A stretch of 64,000 bases of DNA from Aphrophora alni (GCA_963513935.1 OY740772.1:105113989-105177988); one strand, 5' to 3'; positions 35,546-47,537 are shown, numbered from the stretch's first letter. Translations and numbers: made by a program. Notes: generated by a model not told the origin, from the sequence alone.

Positions 35546-35701
35546 GAAGAAACAAAAGTCAAATAACAACAATTAATTAAGATAATTTTCAAAAGTCACA
35601 AATAAATAATTTATTTCCATTTTCAGCCTCTAAAAATACTGCGTTAAATTGATAAATATTCCACTATTTGCCGACAAAAGTAATTCTGTTTGTTTGTTGG
35701 T

Positions 35702-35745
35702 CGCTACAGATGTTTCACCTTCATTAGAGGCATCATCAGACGAAA
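35702..35745 (-). ncRNA. Hammerhead-ribozyme-like motif
   Basis: The minus strand reads TCGT-CTGATGA-stem II (GCCT/AGGT)-GAAAC-ATCTGTA-GCGA. The core is intact, ACA/TGT pairs as stem III with a two-base loop, TCGT/GCGA gives a 4-bp stem I with one wobble, and cleavage would follow GUA at 35705. Confidence 0.65.
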
Positions 35746-36144
35746 CACACTTAATGCAAAATACGTCCACTCTACACATACACTACCACATGTATTACCA
35801 ATAACACATTTAAAATTGTAATGTAGAACAATGAACCATTTATTGAATACTCTGTAAAGAACGTGAATAACATTCAGACTTTCTTCTAAATGAGAAACCA
35901 CATTTTGCCTCTAATTGTATTTATGATACAATTTATACAATAGATTCAAAGAACCCAAACAAGACCAAAGATCAAAAGTCCCCTCAGTGGTCTAATAACA
36001 TTAAAAATGAAAAGACGTAACCATGTTAAAGAGGAACGTTTTGTAAGCAATATGATAAATATAAAATTAGGATGCAATTTTATATGTGTTAATATATGTG
36101 TATTAGTGTATGTGTAGAGTAAAAGTATTTTGTATTAAGTGTGG

Positions 36145-36192
36145 GTTGTGCCTGATAATGCCACTAATGAAGGCGAAACAGCTGTAGCAACC
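36145..36192 (+). ncRNA. Hammerhead-like motif with core mutation
   Basis: CTGATAA (36152-36158) replaces CTGATGA, so the essential G8 is A. Stem II (GCC..GGC) and GAAACAGCTGTA are kept, with ACAGCTGT as a perfect palindromic stem III. G8 changes normally abolish cleavage. Confidence 0.55.
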
Positions 36193-36229
36193 AATAAGCA
36201 AACAACAACTTTTGTCGATAAGAGTATGG

Positions 36230-37285
36230 TATAACAATATGAAGACACCGCGGCAACAAGTAATAATCCTTACACCTCCAATTATTAATAAACTCCTGTG
36301 CAGAATATGGTACAGCAAAACTAGTCTGTACTACATCTTATTGTATTAAAACTGTCATGTATTTTTAACTTTCCGGAAGTTAAATGGGATGTTTCCCAGG
36401 CTTGGGTTAATAACTTTATTTAATCATACTTAGCCGGTGATAGCCTAACCGTATACAGCTAATAAGTAAAATATTATAATAATGTACATTCTTGTTCAGA
36501 ATGATATAATTTATAATACATATATTTATTGTAAATAGTGAGAAACGTGTATATTCCACAGACTTGAAAATAATGTTTACTAGTCTCGAATTTCCTAATT
36601 TCCGTCAAATAAAGTGAATGTAATTATCTTATCTTTTAATGTAAAGAACCTTTTGACTTGTTGAAATGATGGATGATGATTTAATAATATAATATGATTC
36701 CGTAGCACAGGTGAAGATGAACAAGCATGTGTTTACAATTTGAAACGATTCGTTAATTTCAAAGATTTCTTATTATGAAGATCCAAGAACAATTTTGTTT
36801 TTAATTTGGTATAGCCTACTGATTAGTAATACATATAACTTATATTTTAGCTTGAAACTGTAAGTCATTTATTAATACCTTACTGTTTTAAGGCCATTGG
36901 CTCATTAATAATATTTTTAATTAATAAAAACATATGCATAATAAATCAACTAATGATAATGGTTTTCTTCAACTAAAAAGTTAACGATCTCTAGTAGTTT
37001 AACATGTAACATTTTTATGTTTTGCTAACCTTTTTCAACCAAACTAAAACTCTGCTCAAAGTAATTGAAAAAATGTGTCTTATATAAGACAGGTTAAAAG
37101 GTTTAAAAGGAGAGTTGATGTGGAGTGAATTACACGGAAATCTTGTGAAATGTGTTGTGCCCTTCACTCAAATGGGGAATATTAGTTTATAGAAGCACTT
37201 CCAGCCCTAACCCCTTTAGAAAGTGCAGTACACGAAGGGGTATAAGAGTGGTTATCTCATTTACCTCAATCTGGTATCACTTCAA
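36230..37285. other. AT-rich DNA, nothing recognised
   Basis: No coding signal or repeat boundary is evident. Confidence 0.45.
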
Positions 37286-37289
37286 ACTT

Positions 37290-37690
37290 CTAGTTCTTTT
37301 GTGTGTTAACGCACCTAATAGATGGTGTGGGGTTTCATCTTCCTCTTGGAAAAAAGTTGAAGGTTGCATCATTATTTGTTCCTATATTTCTAAAATGTTC
37401 CCTGAGTCTACAACGCCTCGATAAGAACCTTGTCAATATTTTTATTTAATTTTGTCACAATCTAATGTCTGCTTATAAACTTCTTTTGTTGTAATTTACC
37501 AAGAGATATTTGGCCTATCTTAGCAGAAACCTTTCCCATAGGGCTGTTCTCTCGGCATTTTCTGCTTTCTTTAATATCTTCTTGAAATAAGTACTTCCAA
37601 ATTTACAAAATGGTTCTGGTCCCTCGAAAGGGAGGCTGAATCCCATTCTCGGAAGTTTGTCTTTGAATTCATTGCTCTCTTCTTCTATTT
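37290..37690 (-). pseudogene. Non-LTR retrotransposon C-terminus (after RNase H), relic
   Basis: The minus strand shows GPEPFCKFGSTYFKKILKKA followed by an ERTALWERF-like stretch, then, after frameshifts, QEEDETPHHLLGAL. This order is characteristic of the C-terminal part of I/R1/LOA-type LINE polyproteins, where an RNase H domain is followed by a cysteine/histidine cluster (CxxC..HxxxxC). Here the cysteines are mostly lost while EDETPHHLL remains. Several stops and frameshifts are present; no reverse transcriptase region lies upstream. Clade assignment is tentative. Confidence 0.6.
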
Positions 37691-37699
37691 AACCCTGTT

Positions 37700-38546
37700 A
37701 TTTTGTTGTGTTTGCCTGAAATGGAGACCTTATAACAAATTTAATCAACTTCATAACCGATGTTGATACATTTATAATCTACAGTGTTTTTTGAAGAGAG
37801 TGAATTCAAACTTATGGCTAAAAAATTTCAGAAGAGTGTTTTAAACCAAAAAACAATAATGCATGCAAAACAGTTCAACAATATTTATGTATAATACATT
37901 AATACTAACGTTGAATCTACACCTATGTCTGATACAAACTTAGTGAGGTTGCGTCTTCAACTTAAGTTAATCTGAAATGAAATAACAGATATCGAAGTTC
38001 AGGTTCTACAAACGAGCTTTTGTATTGAATGTTATGAATGTTTATTACTAACCAAGACTGTAAGGAACGTTTTACAAAGGAACCAAAGTTTCAGCTTCAA
38101 TAGGAGAACTAAATTAAATAATTATAATTAAAAACAAAAGACAGTTCCATTGTGCTATTCAACACAATAGAACGAATCAAGATAGGTAAACAAAGAATTC
38201 TGATAAAGACTCCGATATCAGACCGGTTAGATCACGTGCAATAGGAATATATCAATTAACCAACTAACAACTAACTGTTGCAACAATTATTTGCTTTTAA
38301 TAGTTTTAATTAATTTTTAAAACTGTTTATTCCCGATGTGTGTTTTATGTTGTTGTTTTTAAACTTAACATTTTGGACAACAAGTCACGTTGTGTTGTAA
38401 TGTTTGTGTTCATCTTGACAATAGAGAGAGAGAGGACAAAGTAGTTCGAAAACGGTAGTCCAACAAAAAAGGGCGTTTAGAGAACTATAGACATACAAGA
38501 TACGTAAAGCAGTCATTTAGTGAATATCACAAAGGCATTACATATA

Positions 38547-38600
<54 letters not shown>

Positions 38601-39275
38601 AATGAATACAACCACTAAAATACACTACACAACCACCAAAGTCTAACCTAACCTAACAGATGTAATGAACAAGGAAAGGAAGTTTGCCTCTATCAAGTCA
38701 GCCTTATCGTACGGAGTTAATTCAACACGATAACTTAATTAAACTCCCTAATTGCATACTTAGCATGCACTGTGGACAATTAATCAGCTCTGAAGCAGAT
38801 TATTCCCTTCCCAACGGTATTAAAGTTAATCTGCCTTCAGAACAGTTTATTCCAAAACACTAATGCAATAAAATTATAAAGAAAATAACGAATTCGTATT
38901 TTCAAACTGTGTAATGAGAATAACTTAACTAATTTTATTCAAGTATTCATAGCATCATTACTTTAAATGTATGCATTTTTAGTTACCTAGCTGGACATGA
39001 ATACTAGAACGTTTTATTTTGTGCACCTGCTTTCGTTTATACATAATAAAGGTTACAATTTCCATAATTACTTTCCTTACTTACACTCAGAGAACAATTC
39101 GTATCTTCAGATTGCAAATGAAAAATTGAAATATTGGCCATTCAATAATATTTTTAACATGTACAATCTTACTCTGTTGTAGTAGGATCTTGGATAGTAA
39201 TGTGGACAGGCCCTAGATTGGAATTTAGACTTAAGATCAGGAAGGTCGGGAGGAAAAGTTACGTGATTTTGGAGA
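37700..39275. other. AT-rich DNA with (AT)n and AACCT runs
   Basis: A 47-bp AT array lies at 38550-38596 and AACCTAACCTAAC at about 38645. No gene was found. The ORF at 38997-39182 has no motif. Confidence 0.6.
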
Positions 39276-39279
39276 TGTA

Positions 39280-39840
39280 CGAGCTTTAGAAGTCCGTTAT
39301 GATCACATCTGCGATCAACAGCGACTGCTTACTGATTTTATCAAAACAATTTTAAAGAATAAAATAAGAAGCTAGTGGTTGGCCTGCTTGGTGGGGACAA
39401 ACGAAAGTATGTGAAAGACTGTTTGCTAGTGGTTATCCTGTTTAAACCTACTAAAATTGACTAGAACCGTGGTCTTTGCTCTCTAGGAAAAGTAGGGCTT
39501 TTTGAAAGCCACACAGAAAACAAAATCAAGCCACTTCTAACGGAATATTGGTATTTTTTAAATTATTAAAAGTCTCTCAATACATGTTAACAGAATTAAC
39601 GAAGAAACCATTTTAGTAAATTAAAAATACTTAGAGGACTTTGTTGAATCATAGAGAAGTGTCAATGTTGTGCTGGCCTCGGACACAACTAGTCAAGCTC
39701 GTCTTAAACTCTATGAACATGTTGATGGTATAGAGTAATAAATATGATGCTATGATACAGACTCTGTAATATACCTGCAGAAAGAAGAATTGTGTAGAGA
39801 TCCTTTCTGAGACTATTAAGGGGAAATGAAGGATGAATTT
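39280..39840 (+). pseudogene. Maverick/Polinton protein-primed DNA polymerase B, relic
   Basis: Collinear fragments in shifting frames follow the family B polymerase of Polintons. RYDHICDQQRLLTDFIKTIL is followed by SGWPAWWGQTKVCERL, then NRGLCSLGKVGLF (normally the block before the conserved Lys helix). Further on are VNVVLASDTTSQARLKLYEH and CYDTDSVIYLQ, whose DTD is the catalytic palm motif, then a GEMKDEF segment. In Polintons this enzyme copies the element. There are at least four frameshifts and several stops. N-terminal exonuclease and C-terminal parts are missing. With the integrase at 9.3-9.7 kb, two separate Polinton fragments occur 30 kb apart. Confidence 0.75.
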
Positions 39841-39849
39841 ATTTATTCG

Positions 39850-41325
39850 TTACAACTAAAGGCATACATATGCACAAGTTAAATCCAATATAACTTAACA
39901 TTAAAAATACCCAAACACAATATAATTTGAACAAAGATAAGAAATCATAACGCTTTAAAGGGTGAGGGGGGCAAGAATTAAACATTTAAAATTAAAAATT
40001 TAAATTGTAGGTATAATAATCGATAAGAATTGATTATAATTTAAATAGATAATTATTTAAAAATTTTACAACATTCAACAATTTTAAAACAAATATAACA
40101 CAAACGTGAGTCAGCTTCAAAATTTGAAAAATGTAACAACATATAACAAATAATTCACACAAAAATATTATTTTTGTCACACTACTTCACGGGCGACGAA
40201 ATAGTTCAACTTCAATGGAAGGACGTAATAAACAATTTAATAACATTAGTTAAATTATTGTCATTGCTTAGTATGAATATGCAGTGTTATATTTTGTCAC
40301 TGAAATATAGTTGCATTTGTTTTCAAGAAAGAACTGATTATAAATAGATTAAATACAATTTCAACCCAGAAGGGGGGGGGGAGTTGAGAGACTCACTGTA
40401 GTGGACACAATGATACACTTTGGTCATTTAATTTCTAAATGTGCGGTGAAGCGAAACAAAATTATACTTCATGAATTAGTGGTGCAGTAATTTCTAAGTT
40501 GAAATATTCCATAAGAGACTAAGAAAGTACTTTGGACAATTTTATAACTGGTTTATTCGTAAGAGGATACTTTTATTTAATAGAACTAGAAACATTTGAT
40601 TAACAATATCAATAAACAGTTTTATTTCGTGTATAAATAGATAATACAAAGTCATGACTTACCAATTAATTGTCAATTTCACCCTAGCGTTTGTAGGGTC
40701 GTCAGATTTCCTCCTGTATATTTTTAATTCCCATAATCTGAAATTTGTTAATGGTAACATACGGCAACGCCTAATTAAAATCACAATTGAAAAGTCATTA
40801 TAACAGTCAAATACCATTAAATATATTTAAAAAATAGTATATTTCATCACTAGGAGCAAAAGTGATTGTTTTTGATGCACAATCGTGTTTTACGACCATT
40901 GTACCATGTTGTGTGTAAAATTGATATCACTCTGACAAATATACGTATAAACATTTCTGGATAATTTGAGATCTAAATCTTTATATTGAAACAAGATTTA
41001 TTGAAACGTTTTGGTTTTATGTAAGTTAACTTTAGAGACGATTTAATGGTTTAATCAAACGTTAGAAACTAAACGCAAATATATAACCTAAAAAATGAAA
41101 TCAAGCCTAAAACATGAGCAGTCAAAACTCAATCTAAATGTAAACATAATTAGATTAAACCACCATTCACAGGTCTACACTACACAAAGCACGGCAAGCA
41201 ACTGATTGTTAAAGGAGTGGTGCTTGGAGAAAGTTGTTCTACTAAGTCGGTAGAAGTTCAATAAGAAAGTTAGTCTTTGTTTTGAGTGCTCAGGCCTAGT
41301 TGTAGACTTGGGTCCTTTTTAAAGT
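39850..41325. other. AT-rich DNA with family C fragment
   Basis: A short copy of family C (ACTCACTGTAGTGG) lies at 40372-40412 beside a G10 run. The AT-rich, poly-A-interrupted stretch 39850-40200 may be retroelement 3' sequence, unproven. Confidence 0.35.
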
Positions 41326-41329
41326 TATA

Positions 41330-41440
41330 AATTTTGTTTCAATTTCCATAGTTTAGAGTATGTTGATAGTTGATTTATAATATCGAAACGTCGTGCGTTA
41401 GTTCTTATATACAAAATGAATGCAAATGTCGGAATAAACC
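41330..41440 (+). repeat. Repeat with CGAAACGTCGTG motif, copy 1
   Basis: It shares CGAAACGTCGTG and TGCAAATGTC(G/C)GAA with the two tandem copies at 43955-44055 and 44162-44258. The earlier part is diverged. Confidence 0.5.
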
Positions 41441-41559
41441 ATATTAATGATTTCACAACCAGAATGCAATGATTAGATCTGAACTCTAATAATTTTAATA
41501 TGTACAACAACAAGGCAGACTTATACGAGGCAGACAACAATACGAGACTGTCTGTGCGT

Positions 41560-41915
41560 CTGTTTGTTGTTGAATAATTAAGAGCAAGTTTATAGATATT
41601 TTTTACTTTTTAATCCGTAATTATTATTCAACTAATTTGCCTCGTATTACAAATGCCGGGTATGTTAATGCAAAGATTTAATCCATAGTCTATAACTTAA
41701 TGCAAAGAAGTAATTTATTCAAGTAATGTAGTTTTTACTAAAAATTATAAAGCGCTGGGAGCAGACAGATGTTTAATTTCTTTTTAATATATTTTTCTAC
41801 GACTTTTCAAAGCTGTTGTATATTTATGAGGATAAGAGTTGCACAGTATATTATGTAATACATATTTAAATATCATTCAAACATATAGTTATCTTAGAAA
41901 AAGTTGCAGATATTA
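41560..41915 (+). repeat. Dispersed repeat family D, copy 1
   Basis: This ~350-bp segment is repeated directly at 43350-43705 and in reverse at 50935-51210. Landmarks are CAAATGCCGGGTATGTTAATG and AAAGCGCTGGGAGCAGACAG. No ORF, TIR or A-tail was seen. Confidence 0.7.
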
Positions 41916-42514
41916 ACAATTTATTATTGTGATAAGTACTAATGTACTTAATAATAAGTTAATAAGTATTAATGTATTATTGTCTAAGTACATTTCTGAG
42001 GACAACGAAACTTTGAAAACCACAAAAAACGATAAATAAATATTCAATATATCAGAAGTTCGCTTTATTTAATAAAATGTAATTCATATGATGCCTCTGA
42101 CGCCTTGTATGTTTGTCAAACTATTTTTCACATATTTGTAAAATTTATTATTTATTAATACATAGTTAAAAATTACTTAGTTTTATAAAAAAGAGTAGAA
42201 ATAAGTTTGAATGTTTTTTTTAGAAAGAAAATTATTTCACAACTGTTAAAAGGGATTTTCATTAATTTTTGAGAGAGTGTAGGGTTGTATGATCTACACC
42301 GTTGTACGATATCTTATCTCTCAATACTTCAACCAACATGTAATTCTCACGAACACTTACACTGATGTCAAACAATAACAGGCTGAGCGAGTAAAGGAGA
42401 ATATATGACTGTGTTTTTCCACTGTGTTTAAGTATATATAATACTGCAATGATTTAATATTTATATACTCATATAAATATAATATAATGAACAAACAAGA
42501 AGGAAAACAAAATC

Positions 42515-42890
42515 TGGTTAGTCAGGATAATCCGTCAAATAAATCAGGCCATGAAACTGAAATTGTTTTCCGCCTTAAAAAAATCAATTAATTTCAACGT
42601 CTCACATTTTCTTCTACAAGATAAAAAGTTCCCCAATGACTGCATCAATTCATCCCTAAATCCCGAAATGACTAATGAGCTAACTAAAGATTATATTATT
42701 TGAAGGAATGGAAAATCTCCGTCAATATTGCCACAGGTGCTTTAATAAAGCCACAATCTAATTTATTAATAACTCAGCCTTTCCGGTATTACTTGATAGT
42801 TATACACTGTGCAAAATACGCAGACAATTATCAAACTTCATTATCGCAGTTAGTATCGTCTTAGTTCTGTGGATTTTACTGTGAATACAT
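42515..42890 (-). repeat. Dispersed repeat family A, best copy
   Basis: Reverse-complement match to 6240-6480 over GTCAGGATAATCCGTCAAAT through TATTACTTGATAG, and same-orientation match to 27640-28340, including CGCAGTTAGTATCGTC. Confidence 0.65.
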
Positions 42891-43179
42891 TTTAAATGAA
42901 TACATTGTAGCTGAATGGAAGTGGGATAACCTAGTTTTATGAAAATAATTCATTGACTGAGTTTCGATGAATCTTATACTTAGACGGTGGTGTGTATATT
43001 AATATATGTACATTATAGTATATAACATCGGTTCTGTAGCTTTGGAATTAAAATTGTAATATTTTGCCAACAATTATTTTACTAATGTTAGTCTAAAGTA
43101 TTCTTTCAAACTATCAGCAAGAAATTGATCAAAGGCGATTTATCTATAATATTGGATATAAAATATAACACTACTTGAA

Positions 43180-43260
43180 AAAGATGTAGATCCAGCTAGC
43201 CTTTGTCGGGGTTGTCAAACCCCGTACTCACTCTAGAGAATTAAAATAGAACTAATCAAT
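43180..43260 (-). repeat. Family C fragment with small hairpin
   Basis: AGATCCAGCTAG and ACTCACTCTAGAG are reverse-oriented family C landmarks. Between them CGGGGTT-GTC-AAACCCCG forms a perfect 7-bp hairpin (43207-43224). Confidence 0.5.
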
Positions 43261-43349
43261 CCATAAAAAAAAAAAAAAAATTGTGAATGGCGTAAAAGCA
43301 GCAGTCCGTCTCATTGCGTGTGTGTATGGGTGAGGGTGATATGCGTCTG

Positions 43350-43705
43350 TGCATTTGTTGTTAAATTAGAACAAGTTCACAAATAATATTTTCCTTTTAA
43401 ATCCGTAATTACTTTTCTACTTATCTTTCCCGTACTAGAGATTTATTACAAATGCCGGGTATGTTAATGCAAAAGTTTATTCATAGTCAATAACTTAATG
43501 CATACAAGCAATTTATTCATTTGAAGTAGTTTTTACTGAAAATTATAAAGCGCTGGGAGCAGACAGATGTTCAATTTGTTTTTAATGTATGTTCTACTCT
43601 TCCGAACAGCTGTATATTTATGAGTTCAAGAGATGTGCATATATTATGTAATAGATATTTAAATAGGAGTTAAAACTATATTTATCTGGGGAAAAGTTTG
43701 CAGTA
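43350..43705 (+). repeat. Dispersed repeat family D, copy 2
   Basis: Direct copy of 41560-41915, about 1.8 kb downstream, moderately diverged. Together they may reflect a segmental duplication or two insertions. The stretch between them also holds family A and C fragments not present upstream of copy 1. Confidence 0.7.
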
Positions 43706-43785
43706 AAAGTTGAAGATAATAACAGTTCTTTGTGAAAATATTCTAAATATATTAGTCTTTGTAGATTTAGGGGGTTTATTGTATA

Positions 43786-43791
<6 letters not shown>

Positions 43792-43823
<32 letters not shown>
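43792..43823. repeat. (TA)n microsatellite
   Basis: Uninterrupted TA array of about 32 bp. Confidence 0.9.
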
Positions 43824-43827
<4 letters not shown>

Positions 43828-43954
43828 ACTTATATAAAAAAAACAATAAATAATGTGATGTATATTGTTGTAATAAGCCTGGTACAAAGGGAAAACTCAT
43901 GGCAGCCTCATTAATATTGTTTAAAAGAGGAGAGCTATTGAAATGTCAAATATC

Positions 43955-44258
43955 AAGTTTTTAGTCACTTGATAACGAGAATTGATTCTTATTCCCGAAA
44001 CGTCGTGTTTTGATTTTTAACACACAATAATGGCAAATGTCCGAAAGTTTTTTGACTTCTCAGTTTTAGTTCAAAGATGCATGATTAGATATTAAGGTTG
44101 GTGGTATTCTTATTTAATTTTACTTCTTACATAGGCTTAGTTTCTAGTTTAATGTTTCTTTAGTTTTTAGTCACTTGATAACGGGAATTGATTCTTATTT
44201 CCAAAACGTCTTGTTTTGATTTTTAACACACAATGATGGCAAATGTCCGAAAAATGTA
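43955..44258 (+). repeat. Tandem pair with hairpin + CGAAACGTC motif
   Basis: Two ~95-bp copies start about 207 bp apart (43955 and 44162). Each has CTTGATAACG, a hairpin (GGGAA/TTCCC in the copies combined) and then (C/A)(G/A)AAACGTC(G/T)TG. The layout recalls a hammerhead core with a damaged CUGANGA box. Confidence 0.55.
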
Positions 44259-44269
44259 TAATAATAAAA

Positions 44270-45655
44270 TGGAACTTCCATCATTAACAAATAACTTCAA
44301 ACAGAGAATCATTATTAATCGTACCTTGGTTTTAACACAAACTAAATTATCCATTACTTTCAGTAAATGCAATGAAAATTATTTTACTTAAATGATGTTT
44401 AGTTGGAGTGCAGAGTAAATTATTCGTAACAATAGAAAAGTTACGGAAGACATAAAGCAAATAGTGAATTGTTTGGAAATGGAATAACTGCCGCTCCTCT
44501 GTTACTTACTTTTATTGAGTGTTGAAGTAGATTCTGATTGAAATAAACTGTGTCAAGAGCATCTTATATTATAATGTTTTATTTTTTATAATAAACTGGT
44601 TTTATAATGTTTATGGTTACTCCATTGGAACAAAAATGCGTATTTAGAATTAAAACCATACATGTCCTTAAAACTTAAGTTTACACCAGAGCATAAAACA
44701 GTTTATTATTCATTGGAAATTTTTTATAGTTAAATTATTTAAAAATAATGCATTAGTGCAGTGAGTGTTTTTAACTGAAAAAAAAAATGATAATACATTA
44801 TTTAAATAAAGATATATGTAGATAAATAAGCGGTGGACATGCGTTGTTTCAAATCTATTGTGCGTCAGAAAACAGCTGTTAAAAAAATACAGATTTCATT
44901 GATAAATTAGTAAATTATACAGAACTATGTATCATTTTTAATAAAAATATATTCTTGAAATATTGTAAACAGATTTACGATAATAGTTTATTAAAATATA
45001 TAGCCTATCATTAAAAAAAATCATTTTTTGTTAACATGAAAGTAAAACTCTTTATATAACTACTCCTGATTTTGTATTTTTACCTATGATAAGACTGATA
45101 AAAGCTATTTTTTACATTGTAAGCTAGAGTTGTACATTTTACTTTTAACTCTTCACAATTGTATTTGATCATTGTATCAAAGTATTTGCTTTTAATCAAT
45201 CATACATGATTGTTAGTATTGAATATATGAATTTCCATAATGAAGGTCTTTTCGAGGAAAAAAACATTTATATGGCAATGAATCTCTTCACAGTATTCTC
45301 CTGGTATTGTATGTGATTTAACCCCCCTTTTCTCCTGGTCAAATGAAAGTTACAAAGTCTCATTCTAATTTCTTATATAGCTAAAAAAATTTGAAAAGTA
45401 TTCTTACAAACTCTAATTTTATCATTGTTTGGTTTCGTGAATAAAAAATCTTAAAAGACACATTTTTCAAAAATTAGTATTATACTTCATTTTCTTTCAG
45501 TTTCATTTTGTTCAATCTAAGATTGAAGATAAACATCATCTTTATTTTGTAAAGAATAAAATCTTTTAAATATCGCATTCCCCTTCAAGCTCAGTAAACA
45601 ATTAGAAGCAATGGTTGACACACCTAAAAAGAGAGATATGTGTGCTATTTGGTTA
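44270..45655. other. AT-rich DNA, nothing recognised
   Basis: No gene, RNA or repeat boundary is evident before the Harbinger element. Confidence 0.45.
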
Positions 45656-45997
45656 AAGCCAAGGTTTCCAAGAACACGTCGGACGGACAGCGTGAGTGGA
45701 CCAACGTGATGACGTAATCGAATTCAATTTGAAGCCGTGCTTCTGCATGGGCGCGGTTTTCAAGCGGGTGAGGACACGCTGGACAAGACATTTCCCGCCA
45801 TCTGTCCGGCGTGAGTCCTCAGCGCGGCACGCTCAACTTGATCGCCAGTCAAATTCGGCGTGCCACGCAGAGCGGACATGTGTAGGACACTGTGATGAAC
45901 GTGAATATTTTGAATGATAAATACCAATTTGATTAAATTGTGTTAATTTCGTTAGTTTGTGTAAAGTTTATTTATTTTAATAATGGATGTATTTTAG

Positions 45998-46249
45998 ATG
46001 CATAAAGTATTTTCATTAGAATTGGACGAAAAACCTATTGACTCAGTAAGTTATAATCTGGTCCTGTGTGATATGAACTGGAAGAACTACAAAGATACCA
46101 TGATGAAACACAATGTACGGAAGAAAATAATTGCTGAATCACTTTACCTAGATGGTAGAGATTGTATTAATTTAAGTAACATGTCTATAATAGGATACAA
46201 ATTGTTATATATTTTAAATAAGTTTCTCTTGATACACAGTTCGTATTAA
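45998..46249 (+). pseudogene. MADF/Myb-SANT-like DNA-binding protein relic of Harbinger
   Basis: The frame includes NWKNYKDTMMKHNVRKKI followed by IAESLYLDGRDC, which fits the first two helices of a MADF-type DNA-binding domain (tryptophan-rich, with YKD and an IAE-L---DGRDC pattern). PIF/Harbinger elements carry such an accessory protein, which assists transposase entry to the nucleus and DNA binding. After GRDC the similarity ends within about 10 residues and the third helix is missing. The usual second tryptophan is replaced. It is probably non-functional. Confidence 0.5.
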
Positions 46250-46594
46250 AATTTTATGATTATGTCTATTTATAGTGTATATTAACTGTGAATAGGTAAT
46301 CCTTATTGTTATTCGCCCCATAGGGCTTCAAAGCTCTCATCGTATTTACAGGATAATATTTTTACTCTACGTTGCAAATAAGAATACCACTTTATTATAC
46401 AAAAATATAAGTATGAAATTAAGAGTACAATATATTTAAACAATAGAATTACGTTGCCATTCGCACACGATCAAGTTGCCAGTCTACTGAGCCGTCACGA
46501 CTGCAGAAATATTCTTTGAATGTATCTCTGACCTCGTATGCGAAACGAGTTGCGTATCTTCCTGTTGTCGGTATTGTCAATGGATTTAAAATTC

Positions 46595-47537
46595 TCAATT
46601 TGGAAGCGGCAGTTCTTCTGCTTTTTCGTTAGGACAAGGAATGTTTGCATTTCTCATGCGATTGTGTAGAATACAGGCAGATATCACCAGGTTATCTACA
46701 GTTTCAGGTACAATCGCTAAAGGCGTAAAGAACACCCGGAAATACTTGCATAATATCCCAAAGGCATTTTCAGTGGCACGACGGGCTCTGCAATGGCGGT
46801 AATTGTAGATAGGCCTAGCTTTCATTTCATCCACATTTGATTGCTCCTTTGGGTATGGGCGCATAAATCTTAGCGTTAGTTTAAATGTATCGTCGCCAAT
46901 AATGACATAAGGCAGTTGTGCATTTGTTCCAGGCAGTGGAGCTGGATTAGGAAACGGGAATGTCCCATCAGCAATAGATCTTCCAAAAGTAGATTTGGGA
47001 AAAATACACGCATCACCCTCTTTCCCATAGCTGCCAACATCTATTACCAAAAATTTATATTTGAATTTTCAGGACACTTTATTCTAATGTGTTTACCATC
47101 AACAGTACCAATAAAATTAGGATAGTTCCGTCTGTTAAGGAATCCACTGGAGACGGCCAATAACGTTTGTTTTTCAGGAACCGGTATTGCGAGGCTTAAC
47201 ATTCGTGCTGCATTCGACAATTTTACAATATATCTGTTTTACTTACCTTAGAGTGATGCACAGCTTTTCTGTTGATGAAATAGGAGTATTGACACGATTG
47301 CAAGCCTCTTTAGAAATATCGTAAGAATAGTTTGAAACAGTTCTATACTGACTCTAAAATATTCACGAAATTTTCTCTCGTTGTCCATCAAGTATCGTGA
47401 AATTAAAATCCTGGAGCAACCCTCATCTTGCCTTTTTTTAACATCATGTGTGGATCCTCTCTATCAAAACCTTCCAGTAACATACATTCTTCCTCCTCTT
47501 CTTCTTCCAGTATCAGAACAACAGTAACGACGTCCAT
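46595..47537 (-). pseudogene. PIF/Harbinger transposase (DDE_Tnp_4 type), broken
   Basis: Reading minus from a candidate ATG at 47537, an acidic leader is followed by RYLMDNERKFREYFRVSIEL and, after a frameshift, DISKEACNRVNTPISSTEKL. Then comes CITLR just before a GTAAGT that could be a donor site. The catalytic part follows: NYPNFIGTVDGKHIRIKCP with the first Asp, a small deletion near 47045, then IDVGSYGKEGDACIF, IGDDTFKLTLRFMRPYP with the second Asp, and CRARRATENAFGIL with the Glu. It ends in ACILHNRMRN. So D, D and E all survive but a frameshift, stops and the deletion after INFW separate them. The last 151 codons are still open. Confidence 0.8.

Larger units (their letters stand above)
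35670..36222. mobile_element. Inverted-repeat Penelope/retrozyme-like unit
   Basis: The arms (about 35670-35800 and 36085-36222) are inverted and each includes a hammerhead-like motif and a TAGTGTATGTGTAGAGT-type flank. Architecture matches 4864-5358 but the sequences differ, so this is a separate family or subfamily. Confidence 0.6.

Noticed and set aside
45696..45917. 73-codon Arg/Cys-rich ORF at the left end of the Harbinger element
   Set aside because: It lies in the GC-rich subterminal repeat region, begins 35 bp inside the TIR, and resembles no domain. Opposite-end sequence has similar composition.
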